The notes under the pieces are model-generated. The model searched no databases. It saw only the letters and a list, made by a program, of their open reading frames with translations, and was not told the DNA's origin. The position numbers and the translations under genes are program-made. DNA of 64,000 nt from Candidula unifasciata (Eukaryota > Mollusca > Gastropoda > Stylommatophora > Geomitridae), in the NCBI GenBank assembly GCA_905116865.2, contig CAJHNH020004879.1, positions 391,001 through 455,000 of the forward strand. The letters run 5' to 3'. The number at the start of each line of letters is the position of its first letter. Within the stretch, counting starts at the first letter, position 1. Shown in pieces: positions 53,195-64,000 of this stretch.

Positions 53195-55455
53195 GGACAT
53201 ATATAGCAGCACACTTTGAGCACATATATCAGCACACTTTGAGCATATATAGCAGCACACTTTGGGCATATATAGCAGCACACTTTGAGCATATATAGCA
53301 GCACACTTTGAGCATATATAGCAGCACACTTTGGACATATATAGCTGCACACTTTGGACATATATAGCTGCACACTTTGGACATATACAGCAGCACACTT
53401 TGAGCATATATAGCAGCACACTTCGAGAATATATAGCAGCACACTTCAGGCATATATAGCAGCACACTTTGAGCATATATAGCAGCACACTTTGAGCATA
53501 TATAGCAGCACACTTTGGGCATATATATCAGCACACTTTGAGCATATATAGCAGCACACTTTGGACATATATAGCTGCACACTTTGGACATATATAGCTG
53601 CACACTTTGGGCATATATAGCTGCACACTTTGGGCATATATAGCTGCACACTTTGAGCATATATAGCAGCACACTTTGGACATTATTAGCAGCACACTTT
53701 GAGCATATATAGCAGCACACTTTGGACATATATAGCTGCACACTTTGGGCATATATAGCTGCACACTTTGAGCATATATAGCTACACACTTTGGACATAT
53801 ATAGCTGCACACTTTGGACATATATAGCAGCACACTTTGGACATATATAGCTGCACACTTTGAGCATATATAGCAGCACACTTTGGACATATATAGCTGC
53901 ACACTTTGGACATATATAGCTGCACACTTTGGGCATATATAGCTGCACACTTTGAGCATATATAGCAGCACACTTTGGACATATATAGCAGCACACTTTG
54001 AGCATATATAGCTGCACACTTTGAGCATATATAGCAGCACACTTTGGACATATATAGCTGCACACTTTGGGCATATATAGCTGCACACTTTGAGCATATA
54101 TAGCTGCACACTTTGGACATATATAGCTGCACACTTTGAGCATATATAGCAGCACACTTTGGACATATATAGCTGCACACTTTGGACATATATAGCTGCA
54201 CACTTTGGACATATATAGCAGCACACTTTGGGCATATATAGCAGCACACTTTGAGCATATATAGCTGCAAACTTTGAGCATATATAGCTGCACACTTTAA
54301 GCATATATAGCAGCGCACTTTGAGCATATATAGCTGCACACTTTGAGCATATATAGCAGCACACTTTGAGCATATATAGCAGCACACTTTGGGCATATAT
54401 AGCTGCACACTTTAGGCATATATAGCTGCACACTTTAGGCATATATAGCTGCACACTTTGGGCATATATAGCTGCACACTTTGGGCATATATAGCTGCAC
54501 ACTTTGGGCATAATTAGCGGCACACTTTGGGCATATATAGCAGCACACTTTGAGCAAATATAGCAGCACACTTTGAGCATATATAGCAGCACACTTTGAG
54601 CATATATAGCAGCACACTTTGAGCATATATAGCAGCACACTTTGGGCATATATAGCAGCACACTTTGAGCATATATGGCAGCACACTTTGAACATATATA
54701 GCTGCACACTTTGGGCATATATAGCTGCACACTTTGGGCATATATAGCAGCACACTTTGAGCATATATAGCAGCACACTTTGAGCATATATAGCTGCACA
54801 CTTTGGGCAAATATAGCTCCACACTTTGGGCATATATAGCAGCACACTTTGGGCATATATAGCTGCACACTTTGGGCATATATAGCTGCACACTTTGGAC
54901 ATATATAGCAGCACACTTTGAGCATATATAGCAGCACACTTTGAGCATATATAGCAGCACACTTTGGGCATATATAGCAGCACACTTTGGGCATATATAG
55001 CAGCACACTTTAAGCATATATAGCTGCACACTTTGAGCATATATAAAGCAGCACACTTTGAGCATATATAGCAGCACACTTTGAGCATATATAGCAGCAC
55101 ACTTTGGGCATATATAGCAGCACACTTTGGGCATATATAGCAGCACACTTTAAGCATATATAGCTGCACACTTTGAGCATATATAAAGCAACGCACTTTG
55201 AGCATAAAGCAGCACACTTTAAGCATATATAGCAGCACACTTTGAGCATATATAGCAGCACACTTTGAGCATATATAGCAGCACACTTTGGGCATATATA
55301 GCAGCACACTTTGGGCATATATAGCTGCACACTTTGGGCATATATAGCTGCACACTTTGGGCATATATAGCAGCACACTTTAAGCATATATAGCAGCACA
55401 CTTTGAGCATATATAGCAGCACACTTTGAGCAAATATAGCTGCACACTTTGTGCA
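53195..55455. repeat. 23-bp satellite-like array, about 2.26 kb
   Basis: About 98 units of catatatagcagcacacttt plus gag/ggg/gac, with agca/agct variants. On the minus strand all three frames are open over much of its length; none is a gene. Confidence 0.98.
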
Positions 55456-55461
55456 TTTAGG

Positions 55462-55542
55462 TGTGTCGAGTCGCTGAAGGGTCAACTGACAAGTGAGACA
55501 TTTCTACGTCAGTGCCCGACTTTCCCGTGGGGTCGTTACACA
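55462..55542 (+). repeat. 81-bp element, copy 2
   Basis: Second copy of 51723-51803, between the 23-bp array and the 21-bp array. Differences: one C for T and one C for G near the 3' end. Confidence 0.8.
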
Positions 55543-55549
55543 GCACACA

Positions 55550-56340
55550 CTGGTCAAATAACGGCATACTTTAGGTACAAATAGCGACAAGCTCTTGGGA
55601 AATGGCACACCATGGGCATATAGCGGCACACTTTAGGCATATGACGACACACTCTGGGCATCAGCTGCGCACTCTGGGCAAATAACGGCACACTCTGGGC
55701 AAACAACGGCACACTCTAGGGCATATAGCGGCACATTGTGGTCATAAAGCGGCTTATTAAGGGCATATAGGGGCAAACCGGACATATAACGACGCACTCT
55801 GGCCATATAGCGACACACAATGGGCATATAGTGGCAAACCCTGTCATATAGCAGCATAGTCTGTGCATATAGCGGCATAGTCTAGGCATATAGCGGCATA
55901 GTCTGGTCATATGGCGGCATAGTCTGGGCATATAGCGGCATAGTCTGGTCATATGGCGGCATAGTCTGGGCATATAGCGGCATAGTCTGGGCATATGGCG
56001 GCATAGTCTGGGCATATAGCGGCATAGTCTGGGCATATAGCGGCATAGTCTGGTCATATGGCGGCATAGTCTGGGCATATAGCGGCATAGTCTGGGCAGA
56101 TAGCGGCATAGTCTGGGCATATAGCGGCATAGTCTGGGCATATGGCGGCATAGTCGGGGCATATGGCGGCATAGTCTGGTCATATGGCGGCATAGTCTGG
56201 GCAGATAGCGGCATAGTCTGGGCATATAGCGGCATAGTCTGGGCATATAGCGGCATAGTCTGGGCATATAGCGGCGTAGTCTGGGCATATAGCGGCGTAG
56301 TCTGGGCATATAGCGGCGTAGTCTGGGCATATAGCGGCTT
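55550..56340. repeat. 21-bp array (catatagcggcatagtctggg)
   Basis: About 35 units, irregular to 55850 (gcatatagcggcacactctg forms), then regular gcatatagcggcatagtctg. The irregular part resembles the 23-bp unit, suggesting a common origin. Confidence 0.95.
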
Positions 56341-56684
56341 AGGGTGAAAAACTGACCAGATAGTTTCTAGAAAAACGGACACAAAGGAGGACAAACACAA
56401 AGACTAGTTGGGGAGGGGTGAGGGGGTAGTCAATAATGTAAAAATAACAGTAAAAGGAATAGTAGTGTGCTAAATGATTAAAAAAAATATAGCGTTTTAA
56501 ATTCTATATGAAAGTAAATATATTTAAGCAAGGCTTTTTGCTATTAAAAAAAAAGGTGCCGGTACTCACAATCAAGTGTCTTTAAAAAGGTGCTAGTAGT
56601 ACTCATTACAAAGTGTCCATTGTGGTAGGGCTGGAGGGAAAAATGATCATCAAGAAGAAAAGGTCCTTCTTCTTCTTCATGTTC

Positions 56685-56900
56685 ACCAGTTGTAAACTCC
56701 AGCGGATGGTTACAATTGTTCGTCCGCTTCTGGACTTTAGTCCTATTCTAGAACTTGAGTTTTGCGTGCGCATCCTTTTTAAAGATCTGGCTTATTTGCA
56801 GACTGTTGTCTCCACATCTTTCAGACAGATGTCGACTCTGAAGAAAGCAACCCTCATTAGTCACTTTCTACAGCACGCTTGTTGGGGAAGGGGTTCAGTG
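56685..56900 (-). mobile_element. Repeat C copy
   Basis: On the plus strand: ttgttcgtccgcttctggac, cttgagttttgcgtgcgcat, agatctggcttatttgcaga and cagatgtcgactctgaagaa, the reverse of repeat C. Confidence 0.65.
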
Positions 56901-57019
56901 GGACTGTACCACCTCCCTCCTCTGACCCAAATCTCCTAAAGGGACCTAAATCCCCATATGCGGATAATATTAAAAACATGACCCACTGCAATAAACGTAT
57001 GAATGAAGAAACATGCTAA

Positions 57020-57165
57020 TGAGTAAGGGAAGTTCAACCCCACCAGGACCACACAATGAGTGATAAACATCCGGTGACACAAAGTGCCACTATTCCGATG
57101 CAAGTCCTAGAAGCCCCATTCAACCGTTAGATTATATTAGGGCCGAAGTGGGGCTTTAAAATGAA
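57020..57165 (+). repeat. Dispersed repeat B, copy 2
   Basis: accccaccaggaccacacaa, ggtgacacaaagtgccacta and cccattcaaccgttagatta match 4862-5025. Confidence 0.6.
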
Positions 57166-57169
57166 AAAA

Positions 57170-57885
57170 TTAAAATTGCGTATCCCATTGGGGTGAGGTT
57201 AGCTATGAATATACTAATTATAACTCTAGAGAGCTGCAGGAAAGGACTAAACAGTACATCACAGGAACAAAACATTTGTATACGAGGTATTCAAATATCC
57301 CAAAGCCAAACAATGAAACCCCATATCGCATCAAATATCTTAAAGATAAATTACACAATATGATTTTCACAATTGTTTAACAAATAAACTTATAAAAAGC
57401 ATTAAATTAAACAGTTTATACTCTTCAAATATGTTAGTCAATCAGAACTTATTTTTTTTTTTATTTGATGGTACGCAGTACCAGTATACCAGCAACCTTT
57501 TCAGGCCTAATTCTTTGTTCAGCACTACCAAAAAAACCTAATACGTAGGCTAATCAATGCAGTATAAAATAACAAAAAGTAATTGACAGGCTTTAACATC
57601 CAATACTGACAAATAAAAAAACCTTTTATATCCGATTGATATCCCAGAAGAGTTGAGATATTGATTAAATTATTACTACTGTTGTATGCCAATATTATCT
57701 CTGTACATTATAAGTAACTGCTGCCTGTGTTTATTCTCTCTGAATAGTGCTAGTAAACATTTTTGGGTACATTTTTCTGGTTAACATTTGTTTGTTTTTT
57801 ATTTTTTGTTATTTTTTGTAAATGATTATTTTTTGGAGATTTTTACCCACTGGTAATGTTTTTTTTTTTTTAAAAAGAATTTTGA
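57170..57885. other. Sequence upstream of CBS
   Basis: AT-rich, no array or element recognised. A promoter or leader exon of CBS may lie here, but no TATA or initiator signal stands out. Confidence 0.4.
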
Positions 57886-57920
57886 CACCAGAAAACAGTA
57901 GCTGCATATTGGTGTGAGAT

Positions 57921-58075
57921 ATGGCCGCTGTGACATCCAAAGGACAGTCAGTGAACAAGGCAAGCAGTGTCCTTGACAGCCAGTTCAGGCAGTGGAAACG
58001 TCCAGATTTGGCCAGCAAATGTACTTTTCGTGTGGACATCCCACTGGAGCAGTCTCCCCACAGACATGTCAAAAG
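57921..58075 (+). CDS. CBS: CBS exon 1 (haem-binding segment)
   Basis: Fifty-one codons and two bases, from ATGGCCGCTG to AAA AG|GTAGGAG. The N-terminal haem domain contains KCTF (Cys34) and SPHRH (His47). The N-terminus is shorter than in mammals, as is common in invertebrates. A T-rich run at 57860-57872 followed by gaaaacag suggests that an untranslated exon is spliced on just before 57889. Confidence 0.9.
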
Positions 58076-60234
58076 GTAGGAGTTATTCTTCAGCCTTCCA
58101 CATCACCATCTTCTTAGAATTTATTGGCTGTAAACTTTGGTTTATTCCTCCACTTCTTGTTCCATACTTCAGAGTTGCCTGTCTACTCGTTTTACAGATC
58201 TGGCTTATTTGTGTGCAGACTTTTGATTCCTCGTCTCATAGATAGATGTGATCCATCTTTAAAGAAAACCTTGATCCTATATACGCTATAGGGCTATTGA
58301 GCTGTTTACTCAGAGACCAGAAAATTGAAAATGTAGATTGTCACTGGATAGAAGCCCAAACCCCAGCATGGAGAGATCATCAATACAGTTCAACTGGCAG
58401 AGAACTGTCGTCTACTCGCTAGGCCTCTACAGGCCACCAGTTGAACAGCCCTGCTTTATACATTTGCCAGGCACACAGGTAGGAAACCTGTGTCTAAGTA
58501 AGAAGATGGGTAGATGGATAGAAACCTGTATCTAGGGAGGTGGATAGGTAGAAAACTGTATCTAGGTAGGTGGATAGGTAGAAAACTGTATCTAGGTAGG
58601 TAGGTAGGTAGAAACCTGTATCTAGGTAGGTAGGTAGGTAGAAACCTGTATCTAGGGAGGTGGATAGGTAGACAATTATCTAGATAGGTAGATAGGTAGA
58701 AACTTGTGTCTAGGTAGGTAGACAGGTAGAAACCTGTATCTAGGTAGATAGATAGGTAGATATGTAGAAACCTGTATCTAGGGAGGTAGATAGGTAGAAA
58801 CCTGTATCAAGGTAGGTAGGCAGAGGTAGATATGTAGAAACCTGTATCTAGGGATTTCAGTGGGTCCTGACCAGTATGAGCCCTGGTGCCGGTGCACCCC
58901 CACATGTGGTTGCCCACCTCTGAATCCCATCCAAACCATCATTTTGCTGTTGTGGTCATCATCATTGTCATTTGAGTTGATTTGACTGAAGCACTGACAG
59001 TTGAGGAAATCCATGAATTCTTTCTACAGCTGAGGGGAGTTGAGTGGTCTCGAGGCATGGCATCCGCCTCAAGTGCCTGAGGTACCGAGTTCAGGCCCTG
59101 GTGAACGTTGGGATTTTTTCACATGGACTTTTAGTAACTTCCCCTGGTCTCTGGAGAGTATGATCAGATGCCTGTGTATATTGTTGCGCATGTAAAAAAT
59201 CCCTTGGCAGTGAGAATCAAAAAGAGTAGCCTAACAGCACTGCTCAGGCAAAATTTGGAGTTGAAAATCTACCCATAGTATTTCAGGATCCTCCGCTGGT
59301 GCTACGGAGTTTGTGCACTGCGCTGAGATTCTTCTGAGTAGAACGGAGCACTTATGGGTTACTAACCTTGTGCCATGATGTTGGTCCATTGTTTGAACCT
59401 AAAACCTTAATCCTTTGTACAGCTGAGATAAATGGTTCATTGTATACAGTAACAAACTAAATGCATGACTTTACCTTAACTTCTTCACGCTCACCTTCTG
59501 TAAACTCCTGCGGAAAGTTCTGATTGTTCATCCCCCTCTGGACATTAGTCTTGTTCCAGAACATGAGTGTTGCATGCACATCCGTTTGACAGATGTGGCT
59601 TATTTATATGCAGACCCTTGGTTCCTTGCCTCTCCGGCAGATGCTTTCAAACTTAGAAGAAGGCCCCAGTAAGTCAACTCCTACAACATGCTTGTTGGGG
59701 AGACAGTGGGTCTTTTCTTGTTTTCCCCACAATGAGCCCCAGAACCCACATGGGAAACATTACCAAAACAAAATTTTAAATTAAATAAACACATTATTCG
59801 ACATTACCCTAATCTTAAATTGTTAACTGATTACTGTAGATGAGATTACCGAAATCACAAAATGCTAACTGAATGCCTTAGTGTAGTTTAACGTGTTCTG
59901 AAAATGTTATTAAATACTTTAGGGAAGTTTGACAAGATTTAAAAATGTTAACTAAATATTTTAGTAGAGTTTAACATGGTCTGAAAATGTTAACTAAACA
60001 CTTTAAGGGTGGTTAATATGATCTGAAAATGTTAGCTGAATACTTCTGATCAAATTAGGATAATGTGATCATGTATGTATCATGTGTTTAATTACTGAAT
60101 AAACATTTGATGTTCACTCTCCAACAGAGAGCCACAGCCCAAGATTCTACCCAACATTCTCTACCATATTGGAGACACCCCATTGGTCAGAATCAACCAT
60201 ATTACAAAGAAAGAGGGCATTGAATGTGAAATGT
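57921..60234 (+). CDS. CBS: Cystathionine beta-synthase, first two coding exons
   Basis: Coding exons at 57921-58075 and 60128-60234, joined in phase 2. CBS condenses serine and homocysteine to cystathionine (transsulfuration, cytosol) using PLP and a regulatory haem. The start ATG at 57921 (gagatATGG) gives a short N-terminus, then [12 protein letters not shown] and SPHRHV, then [20 protein letters not shown] and KKEGIECEM. Cys34 and His47 match the haem ligands Cys52 and His65 of human CBS, with the same spacing of 13. The PLP lysine (SVKDR) exon is not in the window, so the gene runs off the right edge or lies beyond a long intron. Possible 5' leader acceptor at 57888 (gaaaacag). The identification is firm; the start codon is probable. 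Confidence 0.92.
58110..58280 (-). mobile_element. Repeat C, diverged copy in CBS intron 1
   Basis: ttctttattggctgtaaac-like sequence, gtttattcctcc, cagatctggcttatttgtgt and gcagacttttgattcctcgt resemble the reverse of repeat C. Confidence 0.5.
58289..58453. mobile_element. hAT-like MITE 2, copy 3
   Basis: 165 bp. Left tagggctattgagctgttta and ctcagagacca, right caccagttgaacagccctg. Ends are inverted repeats of the type seen at 7939-8125. In CBS intron 1. Confidence 0.68.
58480..58860. repeat. Minisatellite of about 30 bp (aggtagaaacctgtatctag)
   Basis: About 12 units of aggtagaaacctgtatctag plus ggtaggtag variants in CBS intron 1. Confidence 0.93.
59040..59400 (+). mobile_element. tRNA-headed SINE, family 3, copy 2
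   Basis: Head: gtggtctcgaggcatggcat with B-box-like gagttcaggccc near 59088-59099. Body: gttgcgcatgtaaaaaat, agcctaacagcactgctc, gtatttcaggatcctccgc. 3' end: gagcacttatgggttactaa. More complete at its 5' end than 49935-50245. Confidence 0.72.
59495..59760 (-). mobile_element. Repeat C copy
   Basis: taaactcctgcggaaagttc, ttgttcatccccctctggac, ttgcatgcacatccgtttga and cttgcctctccggcagatg are the reverse of repeat C; ends at ttgttttccccacaatgagc. Nearly full length. Confidence 0.72.
60128..60234 (+). CDS. CBS: CBS exon 2 (start of PLP domain)
   Basis: Acceptor ctctccaacag. The split codon AG|A gives Arg, then [20 protein letters not shown], then [24 protein letters not shown] is the opening signature of the fold-type II PLP domain of CBS and cysteine synthases. 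Donor most likely AATGT|GTATGT after 60234; GT at 60233 is an alternative. Confidence 0.9.
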
Positions 60235-60387
60235 GTATGTTTGTTTGTGTAAATATTAGTCTATTTTATATAAATGAGTAATAATAAAATTATGCCAGAG
60301 AGAAGCCAGTACAGAGATTTATGTTAAATTAATTAACTTTAGGAATATACATTAAACCCCCCTAGCAGTAGAGCAGAAACTCTCTCT

Positions 60388-60985
60388 ACCAGCAGGTGAC
60401 ATCTGTACTAACTTCAGAGCTGAGGTATCTGCCCTCCTTTCTGCAGTCCAAAATCTCATCACTCAAGAACACAGAGTTCACCAAATTGTTATACTTAGTG
60501 ACTTACTGTCTGTTCTCCAAGCACTATCAAGCAAAAAACAAGACAAACTAATTGCAGATCTAAGGACCAACATTGGCTTACTTTCCAAGGAAGCAGAACT
60601 GGTCTTGCAGTGGATACCAGCCCACTGTGGTATTCAAGGAAATGAGAGAGCAGATGAGTTGACAAAAGCTGGGAGTAATCTTCCACAACCTCATCCACCA
60701 CACAACTACAAGGAAACCAAAACAGCGCTAAAGCAGTCTTCCAAGTGGGAGTGGAGAAGGCAGAATGTGACAGCATAAACAAACTCAACAGGAAAGAACA
60801 AACATCAATTTTTAGACTTCGGATTGGACACTGTGGTCTTTGAGCACACCTGTACAAGATAGGCATAAAAGATTCTGCTGCATGTGATTGTGGAGCAGAA
60901 AGACAGACCCCTGAGCACATACTGCAGTACTGCCCTAACTTCTCCCAGCAAAGACTGTGGATCTGGCCCAAGTGAGCTACATTGC
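60388..60985 (+). pseudogene. LINE RNase H fragment in CBS intron 2
   Basis: NFRAEVSALLSAVQNLI, VILSDLLSVLQALSS, LQWIPAHCGIQGNERADELT give RNase H catalytic E, D and D; then a frameshift near 60775 and a tail with ACDCGAERQTPEHILQYCPN in another frame. Related to 16245-17715 but a different copy type. Confidence 0.82.
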
Positions 60986-61044
60986 AAGAGAAGCTATGGG
61001 GGACCAGTGGCAACTTAAACGCACAATCCTATTTGTGACAGCGG

Positions 61045-61322
61045 CGTCCTTGGCTAAGGCGTTGCGAGTCCGACACGTAAGCCAGCATACCACGATCGAA
61101 ACCCACTGCAGGCTGCGTGGATTTTTGTCGTGGTATGGGACATCGCAGGTCGACCTAGCCTAAAATGGGTACCAGGATGGGCTGTCCTGGGAAAGTAAAG
61201 ACAGCCGGCGTAATGCTGACCACATTACCCACAGAGTGCTGATGGTCTGTAAAAATATGGGACGCTCTGCCCATATGCCTGATGCGCCGAAAGGCGTGAA
61301 AAGGGAACTTTACTTTACTTTA
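61045..61322 (+). mobile_element. tRNA-derived SINE, family 2, best copy
   Basis: A-box-like ttggctaaggcgttgcgagt, B box cgatcgaaaccc, then catcgcaggtcgacctagcc, ggtaccaggatgggctgtcc, cggcgtaatgctgaccacat and an end tactttactttac. About 275 bp. Confidence 0.82.
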
Positions 61323-61534
61323 CCTATTTGTGATCCAGACGGGACTCAATGTTTAGAAATGACTGATGTCGAACCCAGAAGAAGAAGAAGAGGAAGAAAT
61401 GAATTATAATAAAAACATGACAGACACACGGTTGTTGTGAGAATAAATTTATGAGACATATTAAAATCATGACGGACACAAAGCTGTAAAAGACCCTTCT
61501 CCATACCTTCACGCATACATGCTTGACCTCTATT

Positions 61535-61735
61535 TTATAGACCAGTCATCACTCTGTGGGTTATGTGGTCAGCCTCATGCCAGCCACCTTTACTTCCTAG
61601 GACTTTGCCCGCTACCCATTAAATGCTGGGAGCCAAGGTCATTGTTGAAAAAAAGTCTCATCTGGAACTGAACCCCATGACCTTCGGACCCGCAGACAAG
61701 TGTCTAGCTTACAAACTATGATGGCTCCCACACAA
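61535..61735 (-). mobile_element. SINE family 2, diverged copy
   Basis: gggttatgtggtcagcctca, gccagccacctttacttcct, acccattaaatgctggg and a B-box-like tggaactgaacccc region: the reverse of family 2. Confidence 0.68.
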
Positions 61736-61739
61736 AACT

Positions 61740-62220
61740 GTAAGGAGACTAATTGTTATAATTGAGCGATATAATCAAATCATGACAGTCACAAAGCTAT
61801 ACTGAAACTATGTGTTATAAATGAGAGGGATAATAAAATTGTGTCAGACACATGGCCCTGGGGTGACTATAAGCTATCATTGGGAAATATAATACAACTA
61901 TGGCAGTCACAGGGCTGTTGGGAAGACTATATGCTTTTGTTATGAGATATAAAACTACTATGGCAGTCACGAGGCTCTTGGGGAGACTATATTCTATTAT
62001 TGGGAGATATAATAAAACTATGGCAGTCACAGAGCTGTTGGGGAGACTATATGCTATTGTTGGGATATATTACAACTATGGCAGACACAATACTGTTGGG
62101 GAGACTATATGCTATTATTGGGAAATACAACTATGGTAGACACAAGGCTGTTGGGGAGACTAAATTGTATAATTTTGAGATATAATAAAATCATGTCAGA
62201 CATAAGTTGGGGGGAGACTA
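61740..62220. repeat. Minisatellite of about 58 bp
   Basis: About 8 units of aactatggcagtcacagggc then tgttggggagactatatgct and attattgggagatataat. Begins in diverged form near 61410. Confidence 0.92.
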
Positions 62221-62340
62221 AATGATTAACACCACACAGCACAGGCAATAATAAGAAAAAAATCATGAAGACAACTTGTTAGTTTTTATTTCTGTAAAAT
62301 TTTATTGGTTAGTATGTCTTTTGGTTTTATCGCTTTAGAG

Positions 62341-63049
62341 CAGTGGTTCTTAACACTTTCTAATGCTGCGACTCTTTCTTACAATTCCTTATGTTGTGGT
62401 GACCCTTTCATACAGTTTCTCATGTTGTGACGACCCTTTCATACAGTTTCTCATGTTGTGGTGACCCTTTCATACAGTTTCTCATGTTGTGGTGACCCTT
62501 TCATACAGTTTCTCCTGTTGTGGTAACCCTTTCATACAGTTTCTCCTGTTGTGACGACCCTTTCATACAGTTTCTCCTGTTGTGGTGACCCTTTCATACA
62601 GTTTCTCCTGTTGTGGTGACCCTTTCATACAGTTTCTCCTGTTGTGGTGACCCTTTCATACAGTTTCTCCTGTTGTGGTGACCCTTTCATACAGTTTCTC
62701 CTGTTGTGGTGACCCTTTCATACAGTTTCTCATGTTGTGACGACCCTTTCATACAGTTTCTCATGTGGTGGTGACCCTTTCATACAGTTTCTCATGTTGT
62801 GGTGACCCTTTCATACAGTTTCTCATGTTGTGGTGACCCTTTCATACAGTTTCTCATGTTGTGGTGACCCTTTCATACAGTTTCTCATGTTGTGGTGACC
62901 CTTTCATACAGTTTCTCATGTTGTGGTGACCCTTTCATACAGTTTCTCATGTTGTGATGACCCCCAAAAATACAATTATTTTCGTTACTACATAAACTCA
63001 ATGAATATGTGCTTTCCTATGGTCGTGACCCACAGGTTGAGAACCACTG
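62341..63049. mobile_element. hAT-type MITE 1 with internal 31-bp array
   Basis: Ends CAGTGGTTCTTAACA and (inverted) GGTTGAGAACCACTG, 13 of 15 matching. 8-bp target duplication ctttagag / ttttagag (7 of 8). About 18 units of gaccctttcatacagtttct plus catgttgtggt lie inside (62402-62950). Without 17 units the element would be about 182 bp, the size of the copy at 7662-7845. Confidence 0.85.
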
Positions 63050-63194
63050 TTTTAGAGTTTCAGTGGCTGAATTTGGTTTTATAGGAAATTATGAGAACAT
63101 CATGAGAAGATTTTAAAAATCATAATGATGATGTCTTGAAAAAAATTAACTTACAGACAAATCTGAGTATCTGTATATGAAGAAGACAATCTAG

Positions 63195-63405
63195 TCTTTG
63201 TTCACGTCATGAGAAGGGGGAAAACTGGAGTACATCATGTCAGTTATAAAACTGGAGAGGAAGAGAGGCAGAGGAAGACCATGAGAAAAGATGGTGGCTA
63301 GTTTGGTATCGTGGCATGGAAGAAAATCTGTTTCAGACATAACTGACAGCCCATGAGACAGAAGGTTGTGGCTAGCTGTGATTACTGGTACTGCATAGCA
63401 TGGAC
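63195..63405 (+). pseudogene. LINE 3' end
   Basis: Plus translation with frame breaks: VMRRGKLEYIMSV-like, KLERKRGRGRP, EKMVASLVSWHG. Same family as 8600-8890 (-). Confidence 0.7.
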
Positions 63406-63439
63406 TATAAGAAGACAATCATTTATGGTATCACGGTAA

Positions 63440-63600
63440 TGTAATGGGCTTTTTTCATGGTAAAAGATCAAATCTTAACCTGCACAGTCTGTGGCTACTG
63501 CACTGGCTGTGCGGACCTAAATCCTCAGGCTTAAAGACTTCTGCCTATACCATAAAACTGCAGATTCAAGCATAATGGCAGCTTGACAGCGGCAGTATGT
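63440..63600 (+). mobile_element. SINE family 4, diverged fragment
   Basis: taacctgcacagtctgtggc, tactgcactggctgtgcgga and cctaaatcctcaggct align with the body of 41697-41940. Sequence after it to 64000 shows nothing recognisable. Confidence 0.5.
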
Positions 63601-64000
63601 CTGCATGACCATCATCATCATCAACAGTTTCCACTTCTACCATTGAGCGTTGTGGGAGGAACAGTTTGCAATCTATTTCTTGATGGGCAGCAGTGGCCAT
63701 TGTCATTCCATGTCATTGTAGAAGCTCTTTAATGTCAACAATCCATATTTTTCTAGGACAGTGTCTTGCTTTCACTTCAGATTTTTCAGTGTGTAACACC
63801 TTGCCTTGCTAGTTGATCTGGCTGCATTCTTACTAAATGACCTGTTTTTCAATGACTTTGCTGCATTGAATGACCGTAGTTGACCATATTTGTTATAAAC
63901 TGTGTGTCTTCATTACACCTCTGTAGGATCACAACAGCCTCTTTTTTTATGTTGTGTAGTTTAATGATGTAGGTCCACTCTAACAGCAGTAAAAAAACAC

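Noticed and set aside
53195..55485. Long minus-strand Cys/Tyr-rich frames that look like zinc-binding repeats (SVLLYMPKVC)
   Set aside because: 23-bp repeat read in all three frames; 23 residues equal three units. No start context or splice sites.
51723..55542. LTR retrotransposon between the two 81-bp copies
   Set aside because: No gag, pol, primer binding site or target duplications; the interior is mostly satellite. Kept only as a repeat pair.
53195..56340. CRISPR array
   Set aside because: Units are contiguous with no unique spacers, and the context is animal DNA. The same holds for every other array here.

Overview
The window is animal nuclear DNA: two protein-coding genes split by introns, with almost everything else made of tandem repeats and decayed transposable elements. 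The LINE, Penelope-like, hAT and tRNA-derived SINE remnants suggest an invertebrate, most likely a mollusc such as a gastropod. That placement is inference from gene structure and repeat types; nothing here fixes the species. There is no operon, ribosome binding site, CRISPR array or prokaryotic signal.

Layout. 1-14.1 kb: 5'-truncated LINE ends, SINEs, hAT MITEs and several minisatellites, with no gene recognised. 14.1-15.5 kb: a GAT-rich array that stops about 40 bp before the first recognised exon. 15.5-44.7 kb (+): the gene for a salt-inducible kinase of SIK2 type, with eleven recognised exons running from the VAIK lysine of the kinase domain to the stop codon. The exon with the glycine-rich loop and the start codon was not found and probably lies upstream. 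Nearly every SIK2 intron holds a long minisatellite or microsatellite. 44.7-57.9 kb: 3' UTR and intergenic sequence with a 48-bp array over the stop codon, further arrays (45, 41, 23 and 21 bp units), LINE RNase H remnants and SINEs. 57.9-60.2 kb (+): the first two coding exons of cystathionine beta-synthase (CBS), including the haem ligands; the rest of CBS lies beyond the window. 60.2-64 kb: CBS intron with a LINE RNase H fragment, SINEs, a 58-bp array and a hAT element carrying an internal 31-bp array.

The two genes share a strand but have no evident functional link. SIK2-type kinases are LKB1-activated, PKA-inhibited serine/threonine kinases acting on CRTC and class IIa HDAC proteins. CBS is the haem- and PLP-dependent first enzyme of transsulfuration.

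The most unusual signal is that many minisatellites look seeded at functional junctions of the SIK2 gene. Their units contain copies of the neighbouring 5' or 3' splice site, or of the stop codon region, so they present runs of decoy splice sites. The same behaviour, one unit expanded inside an otherwise ordinary element, appears in two dispersed repeat families (6.3-7.0 kb and 62.3-63.05 kb). A second notable point is the absence of about 19 conserved kinase residues plus a donor site after 28485, which is either an assembly fault or a real lesion.
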